Under the pieces are notes generated by a model that saw only the letters and a list, made by a program, of their open reading frames with translations, did no database searches and was not told the DNA's origin. Both the position numbers and the translations under genes were made by a program. Shown here piece after piece: positions 1 to 9,100 of a stretch of DNA of 46,568 nucleotides (the stretch's first letter is position 1; each line of letters begins with the position of its first letter). The DNA comes from an uncultured Acidobacteriia bacterium (GTDB lineage: Bacteria > Acidobacteriota > Terriglobia > Bryobacterales > Bryobacteraceae): the NCBI GenBank assembly GCA_903876865.1, contig CAIRBY010000258.1:1-46568 (forward strand). The letters are read 5' to 3'.

Positions 1-188
1 GCTCCGGTCGGCCCCGTAGGTCCCGTTGGCCCCTGCGGACCGCTCGCCCCAGTCGGACCCGTTGCTCCAGTCGGCCCCGTAGGTCCCGTTGGCCCCTGCG
101 GACCGCTCGCCCCAGTCGGACCCGTTGCTCCAGTCGGCCCCGTAGGTCCCGTTGGCCCCTGCGGACCGCTCGCCCCAGTCGGACCACT
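1..188 (-). repeat. 63-bp tandem repeats encoding collagen-like Gly-X-Y
   Basis: About three copies of a 63-bp unit. Each encodes 21 residues of Gly-X-Y triplets rich in GPT, GAT, GAS and GPQ. The same unit recurs at 46439-46568, and the two copies are the overlap that closes the contig. The copy number cannot be trusted from short-read assembly. Confidence 0.9.
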
Positions 189-668
189 AGGACCACCTCC
201 GCCTCCGCCCGCCGTCAGCCCCGTCACCGCGCCGCCGGCCACCGCCAGCGCATACGTCCCGTCTGGGTAGCTCCCCGCGTTAATCTGCGCCGGAGATACC
301 AGTATCCCCGGCGCCACGCTCGCTCCCCACAGCCCCTGGATTGTCAACACCGTCGCCGTCACCGGCACTACCCACGTCTCCGTATACGCCGAGGCCGGCT
401 TCCCCGCCGCGTCCACCAGCGCGTACCGCGCCGTGCAGCTTGCCGCCGTTCCGCCCTGCACCAGGAAGTCCACCAGCCCGCCCGTCCCAATCGGCACCGT
501 GATCTGGCTCGTCAGCACCGTCCCCGAGGTCCCCGCCTTCCGCGAGCAGCTCACGTAAATCTTCCCCTGCGCGGCCGTCACCCCGTCCGCCAGATACACG
601 TGATCCACCACATGCGTCTGCGCCGCCAGTCCCGCCGCCAAGCTCAACCCCACCAGTAGAATTTTCAT
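1..668 (-). CDS. Collagen-like fibre protein, N-terminal part (gene continues across the window end)
   Basis: The gene starts at 668 with a signal-peptide-like N-terminus (M-K-I, a hydrophobic run, then A-A-Q at about residue 17). A beta-rich region of about 140 residues follows, then a glycine linker and a collagen-like Gly-X-Y tract encoded by 63-bp repeats. The frame is open to base 1 and matches the frame that enters the window at 46568, so this and 45796-46568 are one gene of about 415 or 436 aa in the circular genome. It is the last gene of the tail/lysis block and its start overlaps the upstream stop (ATGA). A trimeric collagen-like fibre or host-binding protein is the likely role. The signal peptide is unusual for a virion protein, so a secreted lysogen-expressed protein is the alternative. 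Confidence 0.75.
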   Translation of the reverse strand, partial: MKILLVGLSLAAGLAAQTHVVDHVYLADGVTAAQGKIYVSCSRKAGTSGTVLTSQITVPIGTGGLVDFLVQGGTAASCTARYALVDAAGKPASAYTETWVVPVTATVLTIQGLWGASVAPGILVSPAQINAGSYPDGTYALAVAGGAVTGLTAGGGGGGPSGPTGASGPQGPTGPTGPTGATGPTGASGPQGPTGPTGPTGATGPTGASGPQGPTGPTGPTG

Positions 669-1006
669 CCCTTCCTCCGTGCCGCCGTCACTAGTCGCAA
701 AATCGCCTCTACCGCCATCAGCGCCACCGGCGCTCCCAGGCCCCATAGCATCGCCCGCGCCGAATCCAGGTTCGCCTCGATCCGCGCAATCCGCACATCG
801 ATCCGGTCCGCCCGCGCTCCCATCTCGATCTGCGCCACCCGCCGCTCCACTTCCTCTAACTTCGCCCCGCGCGTCGCCGAGTCCAGCAGGTGCCGTTCGA
901 ACCGGTCCCGCAGCTCCTGGTAATTCTCCGTGGCCCCGAGCACGTACGTCCCGCCCAGCCACAACAGCGACAATGCGAACAATCCAATCCGTGCCCGTCT
1001 AAACAT
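665..1006 (-). CDS. Small membrane protein with two hydrophobic segments around a coiled coil
   Basis: A 113-aa protein. A hydrophobic segment lies near residues 8-25, a charged heptad-like helix (about 30-85) follows, and a second hydrophobic segment lies near 88-108 before a basic tail. I chose ATG 1006 because a strong GGGAGG ribosome site lies 8-9 nt upstream. A longer reading from ATG 1048 or TTG 1054 is open but would translate the 14-bp palindrome. It sits next to a holin-like gene and the fibre gene. A holin, spanin or antiholin role in lysis is plausible, but no family is recognised. Confidence 0.6.
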   Translation of the reverse strand: MFRRARIGLFALSLLWLGGTYVLGATENYQELRDRFERHLLDSATRGAKLEEVERRVAQIEMGARADRIDVRIARIEANLDSARAMLWGLGAPVALMAVEAILRLVTAARRKG

Positions 1007-1033
1007 GCTTCCCGCCTCCCATCCCTGCTCTTG

Positions 1034-1047
1034 TGCACGCGCGTGCA
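1034..1047. promoter_or_regulatory. 14-bp palindrome TGCACGCGCGTGCA, copy 1
   Basis: A perfect palindrome in the 44-bp gap (1007-1050) between two minus-strand genes, about 28 nt upstream of the start at 1006. Two other perfect copies lie at 22772 and 29616, each just upstream of a ribosome site. Operator, protein-binding site or RNA hairpin are possible readings. Confidence 0.6.
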
Positions 1048-1050
1048 TAA

Positions 1051-1305
1051 TCAACTTACCGGACCCGCCGGAGTGTTCGTCTCCCGCACCGTACTCGTCA
1101 CCGTGCTACTCCCGGCCGGCGGCTCCTGCGCCCCGTTCGTCACTCCGAACTTGAACCCGCAGGCCCCGCTCAGTGTCAACCCGATGGCCGCAAAGCCCGC
1201 GTCTACGGCCTTTTCGTATGCGGGGTTCACGAAGAATGCGATTAGCGTCAACCCGACCAGCGCTCCCAGCGCAACAAAGATAATCCGATCTGCCGTCCCG
1301 TGCAT
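1051..1305 (-). CDS. Putative holin-like small membrane protein
   Basis: An 84-aa protein with a short N-terminus and two hydrophobic segments at about residues 9-25 and 37-53, then a polar Ser/Thr/Pro-rich tail. Small size, two membrane spans and position in a run of small membrane and lipoprotein genes fit a class II holin. There is no sequence family I can name. ATG 1305 overlaps the stop of the upstream gene (TGATG); a GTG one codon earlier is also possible. Confidence 0.5.
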   Translation of the reverse strand: MHGTADRIIFVALGALVGLTLIAFFVNPAYEKAVDAGFAAIGLTLSGACGFKFGVTNGAQEPPAGSSTVTSTVRETNTPAGPVS

Positions 1306-1508
1306 CACACCCCCTTCAACAGCGGCGCCAGGATGGCGCGCGTCTCGTCATCTACCCGAATCGTCCCCGCCGCGATCTGCGCCAGCGTGCCCGCGTGCCG
1401 TTTCTGAATCACGGCCTTGATCTCCTCCACTAGCGCGATCACCTCCGGCGCCAGTTTCACTGCCAGGTCCAGCGCCTGAATCGCCAGCGCAATCGTCGCC
1501 GGGTCCAT
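1305..1508 (-). CDS. Small helical protein of unknown function
   Basis: A 67-aa protein, predicted almost wholly alpha-helical. The N-terminal half is amphipathic and rich in Ala, Leu and Val, and a more charged helix follows. It starts 3 bp after the lipoprotein gene stop and overlaps the next start, so it belongs to the same translational unit. I do not recognise a family. A lysis-cassette accessory role is inferred only from context. Confidence 0.5.
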   Translation of the reverse strand: MDPATIALAIQALDLAVKLAPEVIALVEEIKAVIQKRHAGTLAQIAAGTIRVDDETRAILAPLLKGV

Positions 1509-1511
1509 CGC

Positions 1512-1982
1512 CTAATTCCCTGCCGGCGACGCCTGCGCCATCTGCACCATAATCTTCACCGTCGATTCGATCCCGTCCAGCGCCGCGATCAGTCCCTGCC
1601 ATTGCAGATCCGTCTGCGCCCCGAACGTCCGGTACCCGCTCGGCGGCACCAGGCTTAGCGCCAGATTCTGAATCTGGACCGCCTTGTCCGTCCACGGCCC
1701 CGGAGCCTGCAAAATTCCCGCGATCCCCGTCGTCGCCTTCGCGATCGCCGCCTGATACTGCGCCACCGCCTGCCCCTGCGCCGTCGTGATCACCCCGGCC
1801 TGCACCAGGCTCGCCACTACCGTCGCCGCGTTCTGGTTCGCCGTGGAGATGATCTGGTTGTACTGCGCCACCCTCACCACCACCGGCACCGGAGCCGCCG
1901 TCGTCCCCACCGTCGCCGTCTTATGGCACCCGGATCCCACCAGCGCCAGGCAAACCACCGCCACCCGCAATCCGTTTCTCAT
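1512..1982 (-). CDS. Putative phage lipoprotein
   Basis: A 156-aa protein. The N-terminus is basic (M-R-N-G-L-R), then a hydrophobic stretch ending in V-G-S-G-C at about residue 19, which looks like a lipobox. The -3 residue is Gly rather than Leu, so the match is imperfect. The remainder is Ala/Gln/Val-rich and likely helical. It precedes holin-like genes. An outer-membrane spanin subunit is conceivable, but the protein is long for Rz1. Start ATG 1982 overlaps the upstream stop by 4 bp. Confidence 0.55.
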   Translation of the reverse strand: MRNGLRVAVVCLALVGSGCHKTATVGTTAAPVPVVVRVAQYNQIISTANQNAATVVASLVQAGVITTAQGQAVAQYQAAIAKATTGIAGILQAPGPWTDKAVQIQNLALSLVPPSGYRTFGAQTDLQWQGLIAALDGIESTVKIMVQMAQASPAGN

Positions 1983-2401
1983 CGCTTTCCTCCGCTCTCC
2001 GGGATCACCGGCAACCCTTCAATCGGCCCCAGGTGCACCCCGTTCCATGCCCACGTCTTCCGCACCACCCGTAGCATCGCGTGCAGCGCGTCTTCCAGAT
2101 CGCCCGCGTCGAGCGTATCTTTCACCGTCAACAGCAGTTGATCCAGCGCGCCGCTCCCGGATTCGTGATCGTCCGGACCCAACGGCCGCAGGAACTCCGC
2201 GCGCAGCACAGCCAGGAGCCCATCGTGATATTTCTCGCCGCGGACTCCGAGGCGCGCTTGGCGCTCTTTCGCCTTCGCGTGCGCGCGCTTCCGCTTCCGC
2301 TCCTGAATCCGCGCGAAAAGCTTGAACTGGTTGTCCGGGTTGTCTGCCGCGTCCGCGTCCAGAATCGCGTCCAATTGCGCATCCGTCAGCGCCTGCGTCA
2401 T
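1979..2401 (-). CDS. Hypothetical phage protein, charged N-terminal helix
   Basis: A 140-aa soluble protein. An acidic start (Asp/Ala-rich) is followed by a very basic Lys/Arg-rich helix around residues 30-55 and a mixed C-terminal half. ATG 2401 makes an ATGA overlap with the stop of the 49-aa gene upstream. It lies between the tail fibre and the lysis-like genes. No family recognised. Confidence 0.5.
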   Translation of the reverse strand: MTQALTDAQLDAILDADAADNPDNQFKLFARIQERKRKRAHAKAKERQARLGVRGEKYHDGLLAVLRAEFLRPLGPDDHESGSGALDQLLLTVKDTLDAGDLEDALHAMLRVVRKTWAWNGVHLGPIEGLPVIPESGGKR

Positions 2402-2547
2402 ACCGGCCAACCCACCGCGCGTAGAATCGCCAGGACCGCTTCCCGCGCCGCCTCAATCTGCGCCACCGCCCAATCCGGCGCCACCGCGGCGAACACCGCG
2501 AGCGCCTGCGCCCATGCCCAAAACATCAATTGTGTTGCCGTGTCCAT
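2398..2547 (-). CDS. 49-aa hydrophobic peptide
   Basis: A short open frame starting at ATG 2547, ten bp after the stop of the 963-aa fibre, preceded by a GGAGCGA-type ribosome site, and ending in an ATGA overlap with the next gene. The peptide has a Trp/Ala/Val-rich hydrophobic core (about residues 8-30) and ends in an amphipathic helix. It fills what would otherwise be the only gap in this stretch, which supports it. Function unknown; a small membrane peptide is plausible. Confidence 0.5.
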   Translation of the reverse strand: MDTATQLMFWAWAQALAVFAAVAPDWAVAQIEAAREAVLAILRAVGWPV

Positions 2548-2557
2548 CGTTCGCTCC

Positions 2558-5449
2558 TTAGACCGAAAGTCCGTGATACTGCAAAATCGAAATCACATCC
2601 GCCAGCGTGGTCGGCGTCGAAGGCCACCGCGCCTTTACCACGTAATTGCCGTTGATCAGCATTCCGTTGTTCAAAATGTCCACGTATACGCCGCTATTGG
2701 CGACGCGCACACCACCCGCGTAATAGGTCGCGTATGGCCCACTGGTGCCACTTGATCCGCCGACCTGTAACCCAGTCCCCATCAACAGCGCTTGGTTCGC
2801 TCCGCCGCCAGATGTGACCGCCACTCCGTCCGCCGTGCCGAAGTAGGTCGAAAGCCCTGTTCCGATTTGCTGCACGTACCCAGACTTCGAGACCTTCAGA
2901 AAATTCGTTCCGTCCAGATTGATCGTCGTCGAGCCGCTCGTAATCGTCAGGCTCGGCGAGGTCATGCTAATCGCCGCCGCGATCGTTCCGGCCGTAATCT
3001 GCCCGGCCGTGATCGTCACGCCGGCTGCCACCGCTCCCGCCACCAGGTCCGTAGGGTCCGTACTCTTTGCCCATGCCGACCCCGTCGTATTCCGGTACAC
3101 CTTGTAATCCGCCGTATTCAGAATCACCGACCCCTGCGGATAGCTGGAGCTCGGCAGAGACGGCAGCCCGTAGATCGCTGGTAGATTGTTCAGTACAATC
3201 TGGTTGCTGCCGTTCAGCGCCATCGTGTAGCCCAGGCTCGGCTTCGGCTTATTCGACCCGTCCACGTCCATCCCTGCGCCCAGCGTCGAGGAGTCGATCA
3301 CATCCAGGCGCAGCGTGTTTCCCGGCGTGCCGAACCCCACCCGCAGATACCCGCCGCCGCCGAATGCCGTGCTTTGCTGGATGCAGTGCGTAGTGTCCTG
3401 GAAGTTGATCTTCGTCCGGTCGATATTGCGGTTCGCGCTGTACAGCTTGATCTGCGCGTATGTGTGCGTATCCCCCGCTGGCTGAAATCCGTAATCCGCG
3501 ATCATCGTGCAAATCGCCAGCTTGCCGTTATTCACAAACTCCTGCACTACCGCTTCCACGCCGCCGTTCTCCGCCGATGCCGGGTTGCCGCTCGCATCCA
3601 CCATCTGCACCGTCAGCACCGTGTACCAGGCATTCACATCGTTGCCGCCCGGTGTCGTGAACGTCACCGCGGAGATAGCCCAGTCCGGCACCCCATAGGC
3701 ATCCTTGTACTGGAACACCCCAATCGATAAGCTGAACGTCGCGCCGCTCCCGCCGCCGAAACTCCCGCTGAACGTGGGCGGAGATAAGTACCCCGCCCCG
3801 CAGTTCACAATCTTCGCCGAGGCCGCCACCCCGCTCGAACACGTCACCGCAATCTGCGCCCCGCCCGCGGCCGCCGTCACCGTGTACGTCCCGTTCGCGT
3901 ACCCCCCCCCGGACGTATTGATCGCAACCGTCGCGAGGCCCAGCCCGCCGTCCGTAATGGCCGTCGCGCTCGGCGCGCTCAACGTCGCCACCGTGAACCC
4001 CGCCGAGATCGCCGCGCTATACGGATACGCGCTCAGCGCCGCCTTCCCGATGCTCCCTGTATTCTTCACCGCGCCCGCCGCCGCCGCGATCATCCACGTC
4101 TGCGCCGCGCCCGGCACCAGCGAGTCAATCGGTAGCACTTGCCCCGTCGCCGTCGCCATCTGCCACCCGATGTAATCGAACATCGGCTCCACGGTCCCCG
4201 CCGCCCCGCTCCCGCCGCCGCTCGCAAATACCAGCGTCACCGTCGAGGTGTAGCTATCTCCCGCCGCCGTCAGACTGATCGCGGTCACCGCGTTGCCGCT
4301 CACCGTGTATGTCCCGGCAGCCCCGCTCCCGCCGCCTCCGCTGAACCCCAGCGCGTAGGTCCCATTCGTGTAGCCCGATCCGGCCGCTGAAATCACCGGA
4401 TTTCCCAGCGCGCCGGTGCTCCGCCAGTGCGTCACGTTCGCCGGAAAGTGCGTCGAGCCCCATGCCGGAACAGACCCGATCACCGTGTGCGTCAGTTGGT
4501 TCGAGAGATCGAGATACCTGCCGCCAGTGTCGCTCGCCGCTTCGCTCACCAGCCGCATCCCGTCCAGGTATAGCGACGCCGTCACCGGGCTCGTCGTCTC
4601 GCTCCCGGGCTCGTTTACCACCGTCGCGATGATCGTCCAGTACCCGATGTTGTTGGCCACCATCGGAATCCAGTTCAGCGCGTTCAGGTTTAGCGTGCTC
4701 CCCGAATACGGCGCATACCGCGTCGCCAGTTCGATCGCCGCGCCGCCGATCGGCCCCACTGCCGTCAGCTTGATCTTCGCCAGGTGTGAGTAGTTCGTGT
4801 CGCTCGTCGGCAGCCCGATGATCGCCTCCACCTGGACGAACGGGTCGTTGCCTACCATTTGCCATGAATACGAAACCGAAAGACTCGTCACGTTCGGAGC
4901 TGCCACGCCCGCCGTTCCCGCAGGCCCCGCAGGCCCCGCCGCGCCTGAGCCGCCCACTGTGATTAGCACCGTCCCTACCGCCGGCCACGTGATCAGGACC
5001 GCCCCGTTTGCCGCCGTCGCGTCTGGCAGCAGTAGCGTCGTGCCGCCGTTGGGGAATGTGTTCCCACTCGCCGCCGTCAATACTACGTAATTGATATCGC
5101 TACTCTTTTTCCGGAACAGCCGCGTCATGTTCCCGGAATCTGCAATCGAAAGCAGGTTGTACGTCAGCGCGCCGCCTACGTTTACCGTCGCCCCGTTCGA
5201 GTGCGTTGCCGCCGTGGTGCCCTGATACCCGCGCACCACCACCAGGCCCGTCGTCCCCGCGCCGCTCGATACGTACATCTGCTCCGTGCCGCAGCTGATC
5301 ACCGTTCCGTTCGCCACGCTTCCGGCCGCGCTCAACGTCACCGCCGTCGCCGTCGTCGTTGTGATCGCCGCGCCCAGCGTCACCGTGCTCCCCGTCACCG
5401 CACCCGTATCGAAGAGGACTGTCTTACTCCGCCGCCGCTGAATACTCAT
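2558..5449 (-). CDS. Tail fibre protein (963 aa)
   Basis: A long Gly/Ala/Thr/Ser-rich, beta-rich protein of fibre character. A short collagen-like stretch (G-A-A-G-P-A-G-P-A-G) sits near residue 170. Repeated glycine-rich segments of the type S-G-G-G-G-S-G-A occur near 370-420 and 510-580. The C-terminus looks like a trimerisation or tip domain. The start at 5449 overlaps the stop of the tail-tip protein by 4 bp, so the two are co-translated, as is usual for a fibre that attaches to the tail tip. It probably binds the host surface. The mid-region C-run at 3902-3910 should be checked for length errors. Confidence 0.75.
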   Translation of the reverse strand: MSIQRRRSKTVLFDTGAVTGSTVTLGAAITTTTATAVTLSAAGSVANGTVISCGTEQMYVSSGAGTTGLVVVRGYQGTTAATHSNGATVNVGGALTYNLLSIADSGNMTRLFRKKSSDINYVVLTAASGNTFPNGGTTLLLPDATAANGAVLITWPAVGTVLITVGGSGAAGPAGPAGTAGVAAPNVTSLSVSYSWQMVGNDPFVQVEAIIGLPTSDTNYSHLAKIKLTAVGPIGGAAIELATRYAPYSGSTLNLNALNWIPMVANNIGYWTIIATVVNEPGSETTSPVTASLYLDGMRLVSEAASDTGGRYLDLSNQLTHTVIGSVPAWGSTHFPANVTHWRSTGALGNPVISAAGSGYTNGTYALGFSGGGGSGAAGTYTVSGNAVTAISLTAAGDSYTSTVTLVFASGGGSGAAGTVEPMFDYIGWQMATATGQVLPIDSLVPGAAQTWMIAAAAGAVKNTGSIGKAALSAYPYSAAISAGFTVATLSAPSATAITDGGLGLATVAINTSGGGYANGTYTVTAAAGGAQIAVTCSSGVAASAKIVNCGAGYLSPPTFSGSFGGGSGATFSLSIGVFQYKDAYGVPDWAISAVTFTTPGGNDVNAWYTVLTVQMVDASGNPASAENGGVEAVVQEFVNNGKLAICTMIADYGFQPAGDTHTYAQIKLYSANRNIDRTKINFQDTTHCIQQSTAFGGGGYLRVGFGTPGNTLRLDVIDSSTLGAGMDVDGSNKPKPSLGYTMALNGSNQIVLNNLPAIYGLPSLPSSSYPQGSVILNTADYKVYRNTTGSAWAKSTDPTDLVAGAVAAGVTITAGQITAGTIAAAISMTSPSLTITSGSTTINLDGTNFLKVSKSGYVQQIGTGLSTYFGTADGVAVTSGGGANQALLMGTGLQVGGSSGTSGPYATYYAGGVRVANSGVYVDILNNGMLINGNYVVKARWPSTPTTLADVISILQYHGLSV

Positions 5450-8400
5450 GAGGTCACCACCTGCGTCCCGTCCGCGCCGGGCACGTACAACATCCGCACC
5501 GGATTGTTCTGTGGCGCCGATTCCACGCCATTGCGATCCACTGTCACCACCTCAATCAGCAGCGTCTCTCCCGCGTAGTTCGCCACCGCCAGATCCAGCT
5601 CCACACCGGCAGTCGGATCTCCGTTTGGCGTCGCCGTCCACTGTGCCCGGTCCGGCAGGTCCGCGGCGTCCTCCACGATGTAACGCGATGTTGCGTCTGG
5701 CGTCACCACCCACGGCCCTACCACCGTGATGCTCGTCCTCGTGTTGTCCGCGATCGCGTACCGGTAGCCACGCCCGGTCCCGAGGATTAACCGCAGGATC
5801 CGCCCCTGCTCTTCGTGTGCCGTCAACCCGAGACCGGCATTTTCCAGTGAGTTGGCCCAGTTTGCGTCCGTCAGCGTCAACCCGCTCACGCTCGCCTTGC
5901 TCAACATCAACAGCACATCATTCGTCGTCACACCGAGCGCATTCGGGTCCGGCGACGTGCTCCCAATCGTCAGCGTGTCGCTCGTGTTGCTCGCCACCCG
6001 GAAGTTGAGCACGCCCACCGCGCTCAAATCGTCCTTCGCCACCACCGTACAGTCGTATCCCGCCCACTGGTTCGTCGTCCAGCCCGCGCCCGTAATCGTG
6101 ATCGCCCGTGTCGCCGTGCTCGCGATCGCCGCTCCGAAGACACCTCCGTGCCACACCAGTTTCGGCCTCGCCATTAACCCCGCCGCCTGCGTGTCCACCG
6201 CGCCCCACGTCCGCTCCGGAATCGCCGTCACCGTAACCGCCGCGGGCGATCCCGCATACCCTCCCGCATTCGTCGCCGCCAGCAGCGCCGGGGAGTGCCC
6301 CGCGAACACGAAGTACCCGTTTCCGTTTGGGTCCCAATACCGCACCGGCACCGTGACCACATTCGCCGATCCGCTCTGCGCCACCACGCACTGGCAAGGC
6401 TGTGACAAAGGCCCCGGCAGCCCGTTCGTGTCCCGGCTCGCCAAAGCTACAAAGTACACTGCCGGCACGCCGCTCGCCGCGCCCGGAATCGACCCTCCCG
6501 AACTCGCCGTGCTCCCCTGTGCGCCCACCACCGGAGCCGCCAGCGTACCCGGCGCATTCACTGGCTGCACCCCCGTCACTGCCACCACCGGAGCCAGGTC
6601 GCCACTCGCCAGCGGCTCGTAGCTCAACTGCATCCCGAACGTCAGCTCCGTCAACGGATACAGCGGGTCTCCGCTCTGCGGCGCCACCCCGTTCGGCTGC
6701 CATGCCCACGGTGGCCTCGACGTTCGCCCCGATCGCGCCGCCCCCGGCGTCGCTGGTGCCGATTGCGTCAGGTCCACCGCATACCACCCGTCATCATGCA
6801 GCGCCAGATCGATCGTGCACCGCGACCAGTTCTCCGCCGGCGCAACCTTCAGTACCCGCATCAATTGCATGCTGTAGCTGTATTTCGCCATGCTCAGCGC
6901 CACAATCTGCCCCACCATCAGCTTCACGGTCTTCGCCGTGCTCGTCAGCCGATAGACCTCGCCCCCGAGCTGCTCCGCCAGATACGCGCCGCCCACCCGT
7001 TGCGCCCGTTCCAGCGCCGAGACTCCCTCCACCGCCAGGCTCGCCGTGATCTCCTGCCCCATCAGATCAACGTCGTCCGGCTCGCTCACTTGCGCCGAAT
7101 CTCCGCTGTAATCGTTCTCCTCGTTCGAAAACGGCACCGTGACCACGTTCGGCAGTCCCGCGCCCGCCGCGCCCAGCCGCGAGAAGCTGCTCTTCGCCCC
7201 GTTGCGCACGATGCTCGATTCGTCGAAATGGTACGCCACGTATCCGCCCGCGATCGCCGTGGAATAATTCGATCCGTCCGGCAGCACCGGCTGCTGCTCC
7301 GCCAGCGACCCGCGGGCAAATAATCCCACCGTGCCCGTTGCCATGTCCCGCCCCAAATGCGAGTTGCACCCCCGCAGCATCCCCGTCAGCAGGTCCGCCG
7401 CTGTCCGCCGCTGCCGCACCACCAGGTTCACCGTGAACATCGCGTGCCAGCTGAGCGACCCCGAAACCGGAGTGATCGCCGGAGTCGCCGGAGTGATCTG
7501 CCACCAGTCCGGAGAAATGTCCGGCTGGTTCCCCTGGTTGCTGTCCTGCGTGCTCTGGTAAGAGTGCCCGCCGTAACTCACCAGATCCCCTACGTTGTAG
7601 CTGACGCCGCTCGCGTAGCTCGTCACATAGCTCGTCACGTACGGCACCACCGTCTGAAACCGCTGGTCCGCGTCGATAAAGCTCGGTAAGTGCGTGTCCC
7701 CCAACGCCAGGCCAACCCGCTCCAATACATCCCGAATCGCCCACGCCGGCGAATCGCTCCGCCCCACGTACTCCGCGTACCCGCCCGTCCCGCTCGCCGT
7801 CGTCCCCGCCAGCGTGACCGTTCCCGGAGGCCCCCACGCCCAGTCCGTCAATCCAAAGCTCGCGTTCAAGGCTCCATTCGAATTCCCGAAGATGCGCACC
7901 GTGAACGGAGAATTTCCTGCGCAGTCCTGATTCACGACCCCCGCCTGAAACGTCACCACGCCGCTGGTGATATGGTCGATCGGCAGGTACTTCTTCACCG
8001 GCCCGAACTGCACCAGCGCCCGCACCCGAGGCGTTGTCGCCGTCAGATTGTGATACACGCACCATTCGATCGTGCAGACCGACCCATGTGGATCACCCTG
8101 CCCGTTAAATGGCGTATCGTTGCAAACTGCCCCGGCCCGGTCCCCCGTCGAGATCACGTTGTACCGCATCAACGGATCTTTCACGCCAAACGTGTCCCCG
8201 TTCAGATCCTGCGCACACGGCAGAATCTCATCGTTCACCGTGACCTTGAGGATCGCCGCCGGGCGCCCCGCGCACACGATCGCTTCGCCGCGCGTCGAGT
8301 TCGCATCCGGATAGCTTTCCAGCACCAGGCAGTCCACCCACGCCGTCCCGTATCCGAACTGTACGAAGTCCCCGTACTTCGCCGCGTTATTGTCGCTGAC

Positions 8401-9096
8401 CAGGTTAATCAGCCAGTTCCCGCTCGTGTACTCCCGCGAGCTGCTCGCCGGCGGAACCTCGTACGGAAACCCGCCGAACCGGCTCGAGTTCGCGTTCGCC
8501 GCGCACCCCGCCTTGTCATAGGTGCAGAACAGCTTCGTCGGGTCCGTCACCCCACATGCGTAGTAGATGCTCCCTGGAATCGCCGCCAGCGCCTTCGCCG
8601 CCGTCGTCCCCGGAAACAGCTTTGGACACCGCGCCTGTATCGGATAACTCGGCAGCATCTTCGCCTCGAGGTTGAGGATGAAGCTCGCCGTCACCTTCAG
8701 CGTCTCGTCATCCACCTCCGGCCGGTTGCACCGTCCCAGGAACGGTACAATCACTTCGCTCCACGTCCCGTCGTCGAAATTGTAGAACCCGAACGTCACC
8801 TGCACCCGCGCCCCGCGGAACCCGTCCGATAGCTCAATCGCCCACAGCGACTTGTCCGCGTCCGCCAGCGTCAATTGAATCGACCCCGGCACATCGATCC
8901 CGTGCGGACTCAGCGCCTGGATCGCGTCTACCTGCTGCTGCATCACCCGCGCCTCGTAAGCCACCGACCCGTACGTGACCGGATGCGAGCACACCGAAAG
9001 CGTCCCGCCGCCCGCAAATGCGAAATCGAACAGAAAGAGCGGGCAGAGTCCTACTGCCCGCTCTTTCACATCGTTGATAGTGGGCGGAGTCGGCAT
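5446..9096 (-). CDS. Tail-tip / hub protein (1216 aa), baseplate host-specificity type
   Basis: A large protein whose N-terminal ~180 residues resemble the DUF2163 / phage BR0599 type of tail protein, with a Cys-rich segment around 165-205. The middle part resembles hub proteins of siphovirus tails, and the C-terminal third has fibronectin-like beta repeats. Position (after the distal tail genes and before a fibre) and size match gpJ-like host-specificity proteins. It likely forms the tail tip and carries the fibre. It starts 4 bp after the upstream stop and overlaps the next gene by 4 bp. Domain assignment rests on pattern and gene order only. Confidence 0.7.
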   Translation of the reverse strand: MPTPPTINDVKERAVGLCPLFLFDFAFAGGGTLSVCSHPVTYGSVAYEARVMQQQVDAIQALSPHGIDVPGSIQLTLADADKSLWAIELSDGFRGARVQVTFGFYNFDDGTWSEVIVPFLGRCNRPEVDDETLKVTASFILNLEAKMLPSYPIQARCPKLFPGTTAAKALAAIPGSIYYACGVTDPTKLFCTYDKAGCAANANSSRFGGFPYEVPPASSSREYTSGNWLINLVSDNNAAKYGDFVQFGYGTAWVDCLVLESYPDANSTRGEAIVCAGRPAAILKVTVNDEILPCAQDLNGDTFGVKDPLMRYNVISTGDRAGAVCNDTPFNGQGDPHGSVCTIEWCVYHNLTATTPRVRALVQFGPVKKYLPIDHITSGVVTFQAGVVNQDCAGNSPFTVRIFGNSNGALNASFGLTDWAWGPPGTVTLAGTTASGTGGYAEYVGRSDSPAWAIRDVLERVGLALGDTHLPSFIDADQRFQTVVPYVTSYVTSYASGVSYNVGDLVSYGGHSYQSTQDSNQGNQPDISPDWWQITPATPAITPVSGSLSWHAMFTVNLVVRQRRTAADLLTGMLRGCNSHLGRDMATGTVGLFARGSLAEQQPVLPDGSNYSTAIAGGYVAYHFDESSIVRNGAKSSFSRLGAAGAGLPNVVTVPFSNEENDYSGDSAQVSEPDDVDLMGQEITASLAVEGVSALERAQRVGGAYLAEQLGGEVYRLTSTAKTVKLMVGQIVALSMAKYSYSMQLMRVLKVAPAENWSRCTIDLALHDDGWYAVDLTQSAPATPGAARSGRTSRPPWAWQPNGVAPQSGDPLYPLTELTFGMQLSYEPLASGDLAPVVAVTGVQPVNAPGTLAAPVVGAQGSTASSGGSIPGAASGVPAVYFVALASRDTNGLPGPLSQPCQCVVAQSGSANVVTVPVRYWDPNGNGYFVFAGHSPALLAATNAGGYAGSPAAVTVTAIPERTWGAVDTQAAGLMARPKLVWHGGVFGAAIASTATRAITITGAGWTTNQWAGYDCTVVAKDDLSAVGVLNFRVASNTSDTLTIGSTSPDPNALGVTTNDVLLMLSKASVSGLTLTDANWANSLENAGLGLTAHEEQGRILRLILGTGRGYRYAIADNTRTSITVVGPWVVTPDATSRYIVEDAADLPDRAQWTATPNGDPTAGVELDLAVANYAGETLLIEVVTVDRNGVESAPQNNPVRMLYVPGADGTQVVTS

Positions 9097-9100
9097 GCGT

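Noticed and set aside
2081-8832. Long plus-strand open frames over the tail genes (for example 7690-8832)
   Set aside because: They are Arg/Pro/His-rich shadows of GC-rich minus-strand genes and lack ribosome sites and known motifs.
2558-9096. A diversity-generating retroelement target in the tail proteins
   Set aside because: No reverse transcriptase or template repeat is seen in the window; the differences between the 80-bp repeats are not adenine-specific.
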